Source: Membranipora membranacea
Taxonomy: Eukaryota; Bryozoa; Gymnolaemata; Cheilostomatida; Membraniporidae
Direction: 5' to 3'
Length of the DNA stretch: 64,000 bases
Assembly (NCBI GenBank): GCA_914767715.1
Contig: OU612070.1
Span: forward strand, 8,759,501 to 8,823,500
A program made the position numbers and the translations under genes. The notes beneath the pieces were generated by a model. That model was not told the origin of the DNA. It worked only from the letters and a program-made list of their open reading frames with translations, and did not search any database. Shown piece after piece: positions 10,483 to 22,900 of the stretch (position 1 is its first letter; each line of letters begins with the position of its first letter).

Positions 10483-13400
10483 CTGTGATGGTGACCAAGT
10501 TTAATGATTCACATGACAGAGACAGAGTGTCCTTATTTGACCCATTTCTCACTATTAACCGACCTGTAGTAGTCTTGAGCTTGGTATTCTCAGTCGAATA
10601 CTGACAACAGCCAAACACAAAATATGCATTTGATTTCCTTGTAAGTTTTTCTTATAATAGCTGTAAATATGATTATAATTTTTTTGGATAAGCCTTAGTC
10701 ATTGGGAGGCTTCTCGGCCTATTGGCTAAGATCAAATTATCATTGCCAATGGGCGATTAGTGCCTGTTTCAGTTTCTGGCAGCTTGCTGCACACTCATGA
10801 TTAGGAGGTCCTTTATGACCTCACCTCTAGGATGCTTTCTAGTTTTCTAGGATGTATCACACTCTCAGTACAAGGACGTCAGGCAACTCGCGTCCCTCTT
10901 TAGCGGCAGCCCACCCTCTGTTTTGTCACAAGGGGGTTTCTTATTTAAACTCAATAGCTTATTGTGTCTGCTTTTACAAGATATCTTAGTATTTTAGGAC
11001 AGTCACTGTTTGTGGTGTTCAAACGAGGAATAGCGGAATCGAAATTTTATCTTCGTTCACAGGAAACAAAAATTCGAATTCGTAACTAAACGAATTCCTC
11101 CAAATACTTGTTGGATTGCTGGAAAACTAGAAATTTGACATGTGATTGAAGAGAGGAATAATGATGCCTCCTAATGGTAGATTCAGTTGATGGGCCTTCC
11201 CCAGACAGGGTGTGTTATGTGGCCAGCACAGCACCCTTTGTTATTTAAAACTTCCCTTTGTATCAATATGTACTGCTACTGTGGGACACTTTGTCCTACA
11301 TTTTTGGTTCTTTTTACTTGTGTTTGTATTGGTTCTAAAAAAACATCTTCCCTTAGCAAACTGTGGCCTTGCCTTGCCACCTCATCCAATAATCACTATT
11401 TGTGTAAGTATATTATATAAAGATTCACTAGTTTTTGCAGAATATTTGTTCAAACTTATTAGTATCTTTTATAGTTTACTCCAACTAATTAGTACATAAA
11501 TTAATAAACAAAGAAGAAGATATTTACCAGATATTTAATGAGTTGTGTTGTAAATGATGTCAATGATGATGTGTGACAATAAATACTGATTTTTAGTTTC
11601 CAGTGAAAATTCCAGTGTCTGCGTAGAATTTATTGATCTCAATCATTCTTCCGCTTTGAATACAATTCTAATGAGACAGGTAAAAAACAGTGGCCATTTA
11701 GCCAGGCCACGAGGATGTTTTTGACTTGTAGTGCTTGTGAATATTGAATAGGTTATTTTTAAAAGGAATTACGTGTTATTAAATTAATCAATATATCACC
11801 AATAATAACATTGTATTGTCACAAAATCAATGATTGTCATGAAGAGTTTGTGGCCAAATTCAGTGAACCCGAAAGATTTTCTGAAATTTTCCCATGCTGA
11901 GAGATTAAAAAGGAGTGTTTAGGCTACATTAGAGATGAATTTGACTACAAACTTTCCAATTCTTATGGTATATCTTCTTGACTATGGACTATTTTGACAG
12001 TTTTCATTGCAAAAATGATGTACTTCAGTGTTCACAAGATCACTGATTTATGTATGAATGCTTTCTTTTATAGTTTATAAAGCCTTCAAATGTCTGCCAC
12101 ATGATGAATGGAAGAGGATTTGTTTGTTACCTTCTCATAGAGAACTTACCTTTAAAACCACATAATAAATCTTGCTGATGGATCAAAAACATGTAAATAT
12201 GGAATTTAAGCATGACAAGGCGGATCTGAGAACCATCAGATACACACCATACTATAAAAAATAGATGCAGCCACATTAGCAACATGGGAGATTCATAGGC
12301 CTTACCTTTATGGTTGGGTACACACAATGCTGGTATCATTTCATGGTACAACCGAAAGCATAGGAGCAATGTGGCTTTGAGCCTCCGGTCACTGAGCCCC
12401 AAGTATCTGTATATAAAGAGATAGCTAGCTCAGTCTAAACAAGCTGATGTATCTCACTTGTTTAATACCTGTTGCCACTGCCAGTGTGCGCATAACAATG
12501 AGTATCCCACAATAAGATCAGATCAATGATTACAAAAACGCAAGATAAACCTGATCAATGTTGGAAACCCATTGAAGTAATGGTAGAAAACAAAACATGA
12601 GCTATGTACCTCTCTCGCTCAACATGATAGAAAACATTGTTTGTCAGCACATACAGAGCTATCGCAGGAAAACTAAACTGACTTTACTTACTTTCTGTAC
12701 ATCTTATAATGTTGTTTCCAAAGTTCAAGAGCAGCGATTGGAACCACGTACAATAAGAAATCCCAACAACTGTACAAAACTTGTCTCGTTTCTGAGATGG
12801 TAAAACTAGAAATGCGTAATCCGAATGCTGGCTATAAATAAAGTGGTATAATAGGCGACGGGTTTTTTGCAGGTATTTGATCTGGACTTCATAACTATTT
12901 TTTGTGTCCTCTGAACAAAGGTCACATTCTATCCCTCTTTTCCTTGTTTGTACAACCAAAACTGTGAAACAATGTCTGTCCAAAAAACTACTGGCATAAT
13001 CTGTAATAGCAAACGCAACAAACTATTGATTATTGATTGAAAATAAGAAGCAGCCTGAGGGCTGAGACTAATCATAGAACAAGTCCGTCACATAAAGTGA
13101 ATGACGATCTGGCCTGACCCCACCCCCAACCTTATCCTCTCCATCTTCAGAAAACAATGTGGCCATCAAACAATTAATTGACTCTTATTTGAATGTTTCA
13201 TTTCAGGTCGTAACAGATGGGATTAGTGCCAACAAACATAATATGATAGTGATATAACATTGTCCACATGAGTCAAGGTTATACAAAGGCTTGTTTGCTG
13301 CAAGGGGTGACCAGAGCTATTACAACAAAGAGGCCAAAGAGGTCAACTTACAAAGTAGATTTGCCAAGACAATAAAGTCATCGGTCAGGCCCATTTAATA

Positions 13401-13965
13401 AGTTCTGTATCAGAATGTCGATGTACTTGTTAATGCACTTTATTTTTATTTTTCGTATAAAAAGAATATTTCAGACTCCAGATCTGTTACAATTTTCGGC
13501 CAGTGGTTACATGAAATGGTTGATCACAGGCCTTGTATCAGGGCTAAACAGGAAGCATTTTCCAAAGCTGATGTAGTAAAAGTGAAAACATAAACAACAG
13601 AACTTAAACATTTTGTTCAAAGGAAGAGCTGCCACATATCACCATAAAAATTAGGTGTAAACTAGGAACTTAGAACAACAATGAGATTACATAACAGTAA
13701 TCTGCACTGTACACTACAACACTGTAGGTTAGGTGCTAAATAAAGTGGAAAAATACCCAGTTCAATTTGTAATCTGGAATAACATGGAATAGCATGAGGT
13801 TCATTATAAGATTCATTTTGAAAGCAACAAAATGGAACAACAAGAAGATATTTTGATTTATACCACAAACCAGTCTTAAACATAGACAATAATATTCACC
13901 CTCACATAATGACATTAAAAATGCATCAAAAATGTACTGGCTTACATGAAGCGGAATATTAAGTA
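10483..13965. other. Intergenic region upstream of the sepiapterin reductase-like gene
   Basis: The stretch contains one U2-headed repeat (10,708-10,930) and otherwise AT-rich sequence. Two small minus-strand open segments with splice-like borders (about 12,690-12,800 and 12,306-12,413) resemble no family I know. A TTTATT near 13,440 could be a minus-strand AATAAA for DHTKD1, about 520 bp after its stop. I looked here for the missing NADPH-binding exon(s) of the reductase and did not find them. Confidence 0.4.
10708..10930 (+). repeat. U2-snRNA-headed SINE-like repeat, copy 3 (full head and tail)
   Basis: The copy starts GGCTTCTCGGCCTATTGGCT followed by AAGATCAAATTATC, matching the first ~27 nt of U2 snRNA with one substitution in the loop. 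The body then follows the copies at 3190-3579: GATTAGTGCC, GGCAGCTTGCTGCACAC, GGAGGTCCTTTATGACCTCA, TCTAGGATG, GTATCACACTCTCAGTA, CGTCCCTCTTTAGCGGCAGCCCA. No tail of poly(A) is seen. It is in opposite orientation to, and 7 kb from, the other two copies, which shows the family is dispersed. Confidence 0.7.
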
Positions 13966-16900
13966 TCATGAGGCAAAAGCATCATCAAGTATAGCCTTGC
14001 ACTCAGCTTTGTGTATAAGTCCGACACCTGTCGCTGGACAGGCAAGTTCTCCACGCCCTGCATAGCTCAGCTGTAATGGAAATAGTAGGAGTTTACCGGG
14101 GGGCCGCCGGGCGGGGAACAAAGTCAAGGGGGCTCAGACTAGAGTTTACCATGCATTGCTTAAAACGTCCTCTTAGTTTCAATGTGTGAAATATCATATA
14201 TACCATACTTATATATTAGATTTAGTGTTGTGTACGATAATAATAATAATTAAATAGTTCCCAGATTACTTTACACACATGTAGCTTATTTGGACAGATA
14301 TGCAAACGTAAGAAAACTGAGAAGTGGAGGCAGCGCTGTTATAGCAATGAGAACCATGTACACATTATTTGTACCGTTTTCTGCACAATGCAAAATTCCA
14401 AACTTTAATTTAGGGTATATCGAGGCAACAACCAAAGCATTTCTATGCATAGACCCAAAGAGACACTAACATGTTAGGTTGACAATCACCTAACCAGTCA
14501 ATGGGACTCACCTTGATACCAGCTAGATTTTCAAACCGAGGCTTGACGAATGACCAGCACCCACTATTTCTGTGTTCCTCTTGTGCCCACACAAAGTTCT
14601 TAGCAGAAGGGTAGGTGGAGATAATATTCTGCAAGGCTTGCACTGGAAATGGACACAGCTCCTAACATAAAGGAAATAATAATATTAACGTAAGAGATAA
14701 CAACAGCAGTTCTTCATATACAAAAACTCTTGTTTGGCTGTCAATCTTGATCTTTCATCTGTATTTATATTTAATCACAACCAGTTCCGCACTGTATGTT
14801 ATTCCTAAGCTTCCAAGTGAGCTACACTCTAGCTTTGTTTCTCAGGTATCCCACTGATACGATTTCGTTCCAATTCCCATGAAGAAAACAGCAAATATTT
14901 TTATTGATGGTAACCTTACCTCCAATCTGACGAGAGCTGTATCTGTAATTGCCCTCTCTTGTCTCTCACTCAGTAGAGTATAGTAGTGTTTACCAGAGCA
15001 GAATATAACCTTACTAACTGCTGACTTGTTGACTGTGGTATCATCTATAGTAGACTGGAAACTCGTACCTTCACTCATCTCTGACAGACTAGATGTGGCA
15101 GCTGGTAGGCGAAGTAAGACTTTAGGGGCGCCAATGACTAGAGGCTTTCTGAAATTTCTCACCATCTGTAAAAAGTACATACATCACGTCGATGATAGTG
15201 ACTAAATGTACTTACTACATTCACATTTTAGTTGCATCAGTTTTAATAATCTCAAGAGATCTTCCCATGCTAATGGCAACAATTATAGTGAGCGAAAACT
15301 GAGCCTGACATTGCAGTGTAATCGAACCTCGGTCAGACAGAGAAATGAAAATAAACCAATACCAACAACTAAATGATGAACAGAGTAGGTGATTGACTAG
15401 TACAGGGTTTGTTACACTACGGCTACACCTCAGTATCAATACACCATTCTTGTACAGCTGAGCTGCCGGAGAGTGTCATAGAATTTGGTTGAAACAAACA
15501 GCGCTATTCGGATCAGGACCATAAATAGAGAAGGCCTACTGTGTGTTTGCACGCAGTATAAATATCCCCCTCTGCCTCTTCGAAAAAGAGTAGCCGGCAA
15601 CTGCTGGCAAGGGTATCTGCCCCACAAGCCATTTGCGCTTATGGGGGCCGATTAAATGGGCGGCCAAATAAGGCCTAGCGTATAGATTTTTACCTGTCTC
15701 CTTAGGAGATGGAAGTACTGAGCTGGTGTAGAGGGATGAGCCACATACATATTTACATTATCACCATCTACCTCAGCTTCCTTACTATCTGTGAGCTGTA
15801 AGAATCTCTCCAGTCTACACGAGGAATGCTCAGGGCCTGCTCCGTCCATACCAGTGGGTAATAACATCACCAGACCTGACTGCTTCAACCACTTAGCTGT
15901 CAAGTAATACCATAAACAATATAATAAAATTATATATAATATATAAATAAAATATGAAAATACAATAATATAATATATATATATATAATAAAATAATAAT
16001 ATATATGTAATATATAATATAATATACTCAGTTATGACACAACTTCAGGATTTACGTCATGTTGATTTAAAATTGTTGATTAAAATCAGGTGCCATATCC
16101 CGAAGCATGGTCGGCGAAATATTGAGGCCTTAGTGGGATTTGAACCCAGGACCTTAAACATTAGCATGCTGAAGGAATGGCACTCTAACCAACTGAGCCA
16201 CCTCCTACTCCATGTACAATGAGGAAGAGAGGCTGAGTTTTAGACATTACAATTGTACCTAGCTGAAAGGTAGGATAATTTTGGCAGTACCCAACTGTGA
16301 AGTTTTTATTTAGACCAAGTTATCAAGATAGAGCAAGAGTTAGCAAAAAGCTCAATGTTTATCAAATTTGTCGGAGGAAGTAGAGTGAAAACTTTATAAG
16401 AAAAAGGATATTCACTCTTATTAATTTTGTATCATTTTGTAAGCAGCCGGTTGAATTCACTTACCCTCTCCTGATGCGATGTACGTATCTATCATAATCT
16501 GAGCACCATTGAAGAAATCACCGAATTGAGCCTCCCATATACCCAGGCATTTAGGAGATTCTATAGAAAACCCGTATTCAAAGCCTAAAACAGCTTCCTC
16601 AGATAATATACTGTTACACAGCTAAAATAGAAACAGAAAAACCACCCATTACATAAGATCACATTGAATCACTAATACAATTAAAGGTCTCCCCCCCCCC
16701 CCCCATACACTACAACTGGTTATAGTTTGCAAAGGATTTTCACCAAACTTTATCTGCCTGCAATGGCATCTCACCTCGAGATAGTTTTGTTGGTTATCAT
16801 ACATATTATTGAGAGGTATATATATGGCATCTGTCTGCTGATCGACTAACATACAATGTCTGTGACTAAAGGTACCCCTACCGACATCCTGTCCGCTAAT

Positions 16901-19900
16901 TCTAACGTCATATCCTACAATAATAATAATTCTTACAAGTTTAATCAATTAAAATTCATATTAAAAAGCCAATAAAGTGTAAAAATATAACAAATTGGCT
17001 GCGTATGTGTTGACGAGTTCTCACATATTGCACGCCTCAAAAACAAACTACGTCCATAAATATTTACATGGAGGTATCTCTTTGCAACGTTCTAATCGCA
17101 TATTTCTGATCGCAAGAGGCCCAATGCAAGAGAGCAATGTAAAATTAGCCCCCATAAATGCAACTTGTATCTATGAAACTAGGATTCCATTATAGTTGAC
17201 TCTAACGGGTGTCAAAATAGGTATAGTCTTTGAAGGCAAGGACAGCAAAAAATTTGAAGGAGTAATGCTATTTTTTGACCACAATGTGATGGCAACGTTG
17301 CTTAGCATTTGTTTCCGTAGTTCTAATTTCTTATATGTGGAGACTAGCATGGTTCTCATTTATTTACTGCTTAGGATACATTCCAGCATTAGCAATAATG
17401 TTAACCTTATTGAACTAAAACATCCTCTTCACCCAAGCAAATCGAAAACTTTGAGTGATTTTGAGTGAATTCAATCAGTGGGCGGTTCATTCCGGGACGT
17501 ACCAGAACTTCATTTGGGAGTAAAAACTTGTTTAGACAATACCAATGCTGTTTTATATTTATATTTCTGTCATAAATATTAACATTGAGCATATATTGCT
17601 AGCTGTTTTATTTTCCACTTCTTATCACTGTCTCATTTGCTCTAGCAAGTACTGACAGGATATTAAATTGAAAACAAAAAAGAGAAGCTTAGGAGTTGAT
17701 GCTCATGCCCACTCCACCCACCCTACACTACCTTGTGTTATGAGACTGCCAAAAGCCAATGACTCAGCTGTGGCCCAATCGACATCAGCGTTCTCCTTTA
17801 ATTTCTCCAGACGTCTGTCTATGTGAGTTTTCTGTAGAGTTGGGTGAGCGCTCTGTAACAACATGTACCACTTCGATCAAATATGTAGCTGATCTTTGTA
17901 GATTCACAAATAAGTAATAGAACTATATTTATTGCATCATTGTCAGCGAGTGAAAATGACTATTTCATAGCCATCATACCAACATTTTAGTTTTGTGGGA
18001 GGGTTTGATGACAAAACACAGTTCTATCCAAGAGGAATAAGACAGATGCAATGAGTCAAAAGGGTGAGACCAACTTTAATCTCAATTTTTTAGCAAGACA
18101 CAAGGTAAAAGTATTACTCACAAAATCATCGGGTAGGGAGACTGATTTGGCAGAGATGAACCTGAGTAGATCTGAGCTGACTCCCGTGTCCCAGTGTGTT
18201 ACACTCTCTCCTGCCTGTACTAAACCACTCCACTGCTTCTCTAGGTGATACGCCTTTAAATTTAGCAATCAATTGTGATCTGATGTTTTAATGAGAGATA
18301 TTTAAGATCTCTTTTATCTACGGATGTATGTATGTCAATTAAACCTTGATAAAATGAGATAGGAGTTTGCTGCCAGTGAAATAAGACATTAAGCATGAAT
18401 GAATCAACCTGACTTGGGTTTTTCAAAGAAATTCTAAAGAGAGTTGATACTGGCAAAGTACAGATAATATATATTATTCGCCGGACAAAGCAATGGATAG
18501 AAGAGGGTGCTGGGGGCTGGAACAATCAACGTTGAAAGCTCCCGCAATGGGATTCAAACCCACAACTCTTGCGACACTTATCACCTGGCAGTGAATAGCA
18601 AGCGTGCTATCCGATATCGCCATCTCACCATCCCCAAAAATGAATGGGTTGATGGCGTTAAGTAGCATGCCTGCTATTCACTACTCAGAGTTGTGTTCTC
18701 TCGTCCCATAGCTCATTCCACTCTACCATTGCCACCCTATGCAACACAGCGTACGTGTTATGGTCTAAACACACTTGAGAGGTTGCAACCTCAGCGGATC
18801 CTCAATGAGTTTTTATATATACATCAATCCTCTGAGGATCAGCTGAGGTTTATATGTTAATAATGTATGTTAGTAATGTGACGTCATGCGAACCACTCTG
18901 CACTCTGAGGTCGCAACCGCTGATCAAACCTCTGAGGATCAGCTGAGGCTGCTGTCAGCATATATGTTAACAATGGTGACGTTGTGCAAACCTCTGAGGT
19001 TGCAACCTCCAAGTGTGTTTTGACCATTCGGGCTGTTGGCCTTACATGGCCCATTGCTGGGACCCCTTGTTGTGAGTTTTTTAGCTGTCTTTCCAGCTTG
19101 TCAGCATGTCTTTCCATGAGTCAGTCAGAAGACGAGTACATGGACACGATTACTTGAGTTTCTGTAAATTTAGCCAAACAAAGCTTGTCAAGACAGGCTA
19201 CTATCAATTATGTCAAGCAACGCCCACTTTCAACATTGATATAACTTTGATATGAAGTATAGAAGGATATATACATAATGGCTTACTTTAGGGGGTTCCG
19301 TGTCTATTATATCATACTGTTTCTGTAGAAACTCTCTGTAATCTTTCTCAGGCCCTGTTACCTGCTCCAGCGAGCACACACCGTCTTCCTACAAAATATT
19401 AATGGAGTTTATGTTTCAATATTCAGCTTCTTATATGCTGGCTGTGTGGATGAAGAAGATCCAAGTAAATGGCAATAAAAAACAGCCCAGCCTGAAAGTT
19501 GAGCCAGTGATCATCAAGGTATGACAAGCAGACCGTCTATACATGGTGGATTTTTATGCGAAGAGTTCTGTAACTGGCTGGCTGTATGCTGGTACTGTAA
19601 CTTATATAGCTATGGTGGCTCAATTATTCTCCATTGAGATGTTTTGCAATTTCACTAAGGTAACAAGAAAGGAGTCTTCTATTCATACTTTACTCAAACC
19701 AACATGCTTAACGCTTAATAATATTGTTAGAGACAATGATTTTTAAGCGTCATACCTGAGATAAAATATTGAAATCAAAAGTTATATTATAAATTAAGCC
19801 TGTAGCTGATAAAATAAATAAATTGGATTATTTTTTTCGGCACCATTTGGAAAACATTCCGTTAATTGAATGAAATAGACTGCCAAACAGTGTAAAAAAC

Positions 19901-22900
19901 AGTTTATCATTAAACATTAATGCGATAAGAAAATATGATGATAAGATAAATAAAACCTAAACCTATAAAACCATGAGACACAGGGTATAGGTCTCACGGA
20001 ACAGATGGGTTTTCAAGTGGGATTCAAAAGAGGAAGTGGAAATGAAATGGCGAGGGTAAGATGGAAGGGAGTTCCACACATCCGCTTAGGTAGCAGTGAT
20101 AGATCACCCACCCACTGCAACTAGTCTACATTTTAAATTGCTCACCAGAGTGGTTCAAGCATGCTTAGAAGTTGCTGTTGTATGTACCCTAGATCAAAAA
20201 GCATCAGCTAGAGATGAATATAGCTAGTTAGGGAGTTACTTAATGCTAGCTAGTTAGGAAGTTACTTAATGCTAGCTAGTTAGGGAGTTACTTAATGCTA
20301 GCTAGCACCAGTTTTCACTAAATCAGAAGGGCGTTTATGTAAACAATGTAGCAAACATAAATTGCTGGCAGATTGAAAAATCAAACTCTAGCATGAATAA
20401 AATTGTTACTAAATCTTGTCATTCTGCAATGGGGTTGGGTGTATGTAAGCTAGTCATTTATTACACTATTTCAAGTGTCAGTGAAGTGGCAGACTGTCCT
20501 CACCTGAATACTTGACTCCCCTAGGGTATGCTTATATTATACATTATGTATAGTGGATACACTTACCACAAGCTGACTAGCGTAGATATCAGGTAATGGC
20601 TGGATATTATCTATAACCTTGTACATAATAGGCTGAGTAAATGATGGATTATCCAACTCATTGTGACCATATCTACAATACATAATAATAAAACACACCA
20701 ATAACTAAACAGAAGTTAACTAACTTATGCCAAAATAGACTTATGGCGAAATAATAAAAAGGCTGGAAATCCTCAATCCTGATGCCTGGTTTGAAAAGTA
20801 TATTTGATCAATTGATGAGTCAGTATTGCCTAGGAAATGACATAAATGGGCAAATTCCGTGTCAAAGCAGTTTGCCATATTATTTCTCGATTTCACTTAC
20901 CTAACAGCATTCATGGGACATGTGATATTCCCATAACTCAAACATTTAAAATGGGAAACCATTATTGTAAAAAACTTTAATGCCAGTATCAGATCTTTTC
21001 AAGATAAATGCATCTACAAGTGAACTTAAATGCACACTGTATACAACATTGATACATAGATTTGTCTGATTTTTTCTATATGGCTGGCTGGAACAAGGTA
21101 CTTTACCTTCTATAACACAACATGTCCACAATGACATCTTTCTGCCACATGTTACGATATGACATAGCCACCATGGCCGCTCTCATCACCTCATCTGGGT
21201 TTTCTCCGTTGACTCTTATCACTGGTATGTCATTCATTTTACCCACACAGCTAGCATACCGAGATGTTCTAAGAATAGATTTACAATCAATGATTTTGAT
21301 TTCTACCGTGAGACTGACAGGCGACCCTTCCATTAGATAATACAGATGGTTCAACTGCATCAAAAAATGATTTTTGCTTTTTAACTGTGCCGACAGGGGT
21401 TATGATTGTGTCAGGGCAACACTTGGAATGTTTCCAATTGGTACAATCACATATACAAAGGCGTTCAATGTTAATCACATACAAGATGCTAGTTAATTTA
21501 CTCGAAGGAATCAGTAAAACATCTCTATGTAGCGAAGCAGGTCCCAAATTCCCTGAGCAAAGCTATAGTATATTACAAGTTGTCCCCTCTCTGAACAACG
21601 AAGGCAATGAGAAGACAACTACAAATTGTAACCTTAGCTTCATACTGCCAGCAGGGAGGGTGGATACCCGACACTCACTGCTGTCAATCCTTAATTACTT
21701 TCCTCTCAATCTTATAACTAACTTTTATCAGAAACCCATTCTGAGGCTATCAGGTTGAGTTTGTCACAGATCGATGATATTTTCCAGATATACTCATTTG
21801 CATTACGACCAATCGCGTCATTTTCATGTATAAGCAAACCATAACATACACTGAATTGGACACTTACCTTGCTCGATCAGATTCAGTAGTAAATCCGAGC
21901 TGGTTATTAACTATAAGATGTACACTACCTCCTACATTATAGTGTGGTACTCCACTCATACCCAGGGTCTCCTGTATCACCCCCTGTAAAGTATCAATCG
22001 TTGGTCAAATTGACACCCTCAGCGGAAATGCCGAAGGAATAATATATATATATATTGTACACTCCTCAAAGCACTGATATGTACTAAAATCCAAATTAAA
22101 TATTATGTACATCTAATACTTAACTTGAATTTAGTACATTTCAGTGCTTGGTCATAGATAGAATGGTTCAGTTCTTATGGTTTTGCCTCTCATGATGACA
22201 CACCAAAGTGGTTTACAAAGGGTTAAGTTGTATTCTTGTATGAAGGGGGTATTTATAACAGAGGTTATAGGCCATAATACAATGTATGTGTGAAAGCTCA
22301 CATAGTAGGTTTTTATCACATTCTAAATAGCCAAATAGCCATTACAGCTAAGGGGTTAGTACACCCAGGGCATGAGTTATATATGTAAGTCAGCATTGCT
22401 GAGTAATTATGAATTGTTCTCTTGGGTCAAGCGGAGGTCACACATCAGGTGATTGCTGACCTGGTCAAAACTAGTAAGCTAGAGGCAGTATATCATCCAG
22501 GGTATGCAAATAAATACAAATCAATTATTTCCTATATGTAAGGCATTTCACTTTACCGTCTGAGGCAAAGCAAGTTTTTATGGGCTGTCGAAGTGTAATT
22601 ATTGCTACCTCTGAAACGAGCAAAATAAATAGATATTGATGTGATAATGTACAGGCGAGTAAACACCAAGGTTATGGGCCGAGTTTTCACAAAATAAGAT
22701 TTGCTTTTGCGATAAAGTTTTGAGGTAATGTATGTGTATAACTTTTGAATGTAGTACATTAGGTACATTTTACATGATACCTTTTTAAGATTGGCGTTAA
22801 GGTGCCAAAATTACTGTCAGCATTGGCAAACACTCATGGTGCTCATATAAATTCAATCAAGTCTCCAACATTACAAGTACAAAACAGATCAGACTAAAAA

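Noticed and set aside
10484-10605. A minus-strand open run with an LSLSCES segment resembling an immunoglobulin-type strand
   Set aside because: About 45 codons only, running into the reductase exon in another frame. One motif is not enough for an Ig domain.
10708-10735. A functional U2 snRNA gene
   Set aside because: Only the first ~27-30 nt resemble U2; the branch-site-pairing segment, Sm site and downstream stems are absent.
12306-12800. Two short minus-strand segments with splice-like borders that could be exons of an unknown gene
   Set aside because: No family resemblance. Joining them in phase gives a short cysteine-containing tail and stop, which chance could produce; without transcript data I do not call a gene.
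16115-16210. An intact tRNA gene
   Set aside because: A and B boxes are good but their spacing is too long and the acceptor stem does not close.
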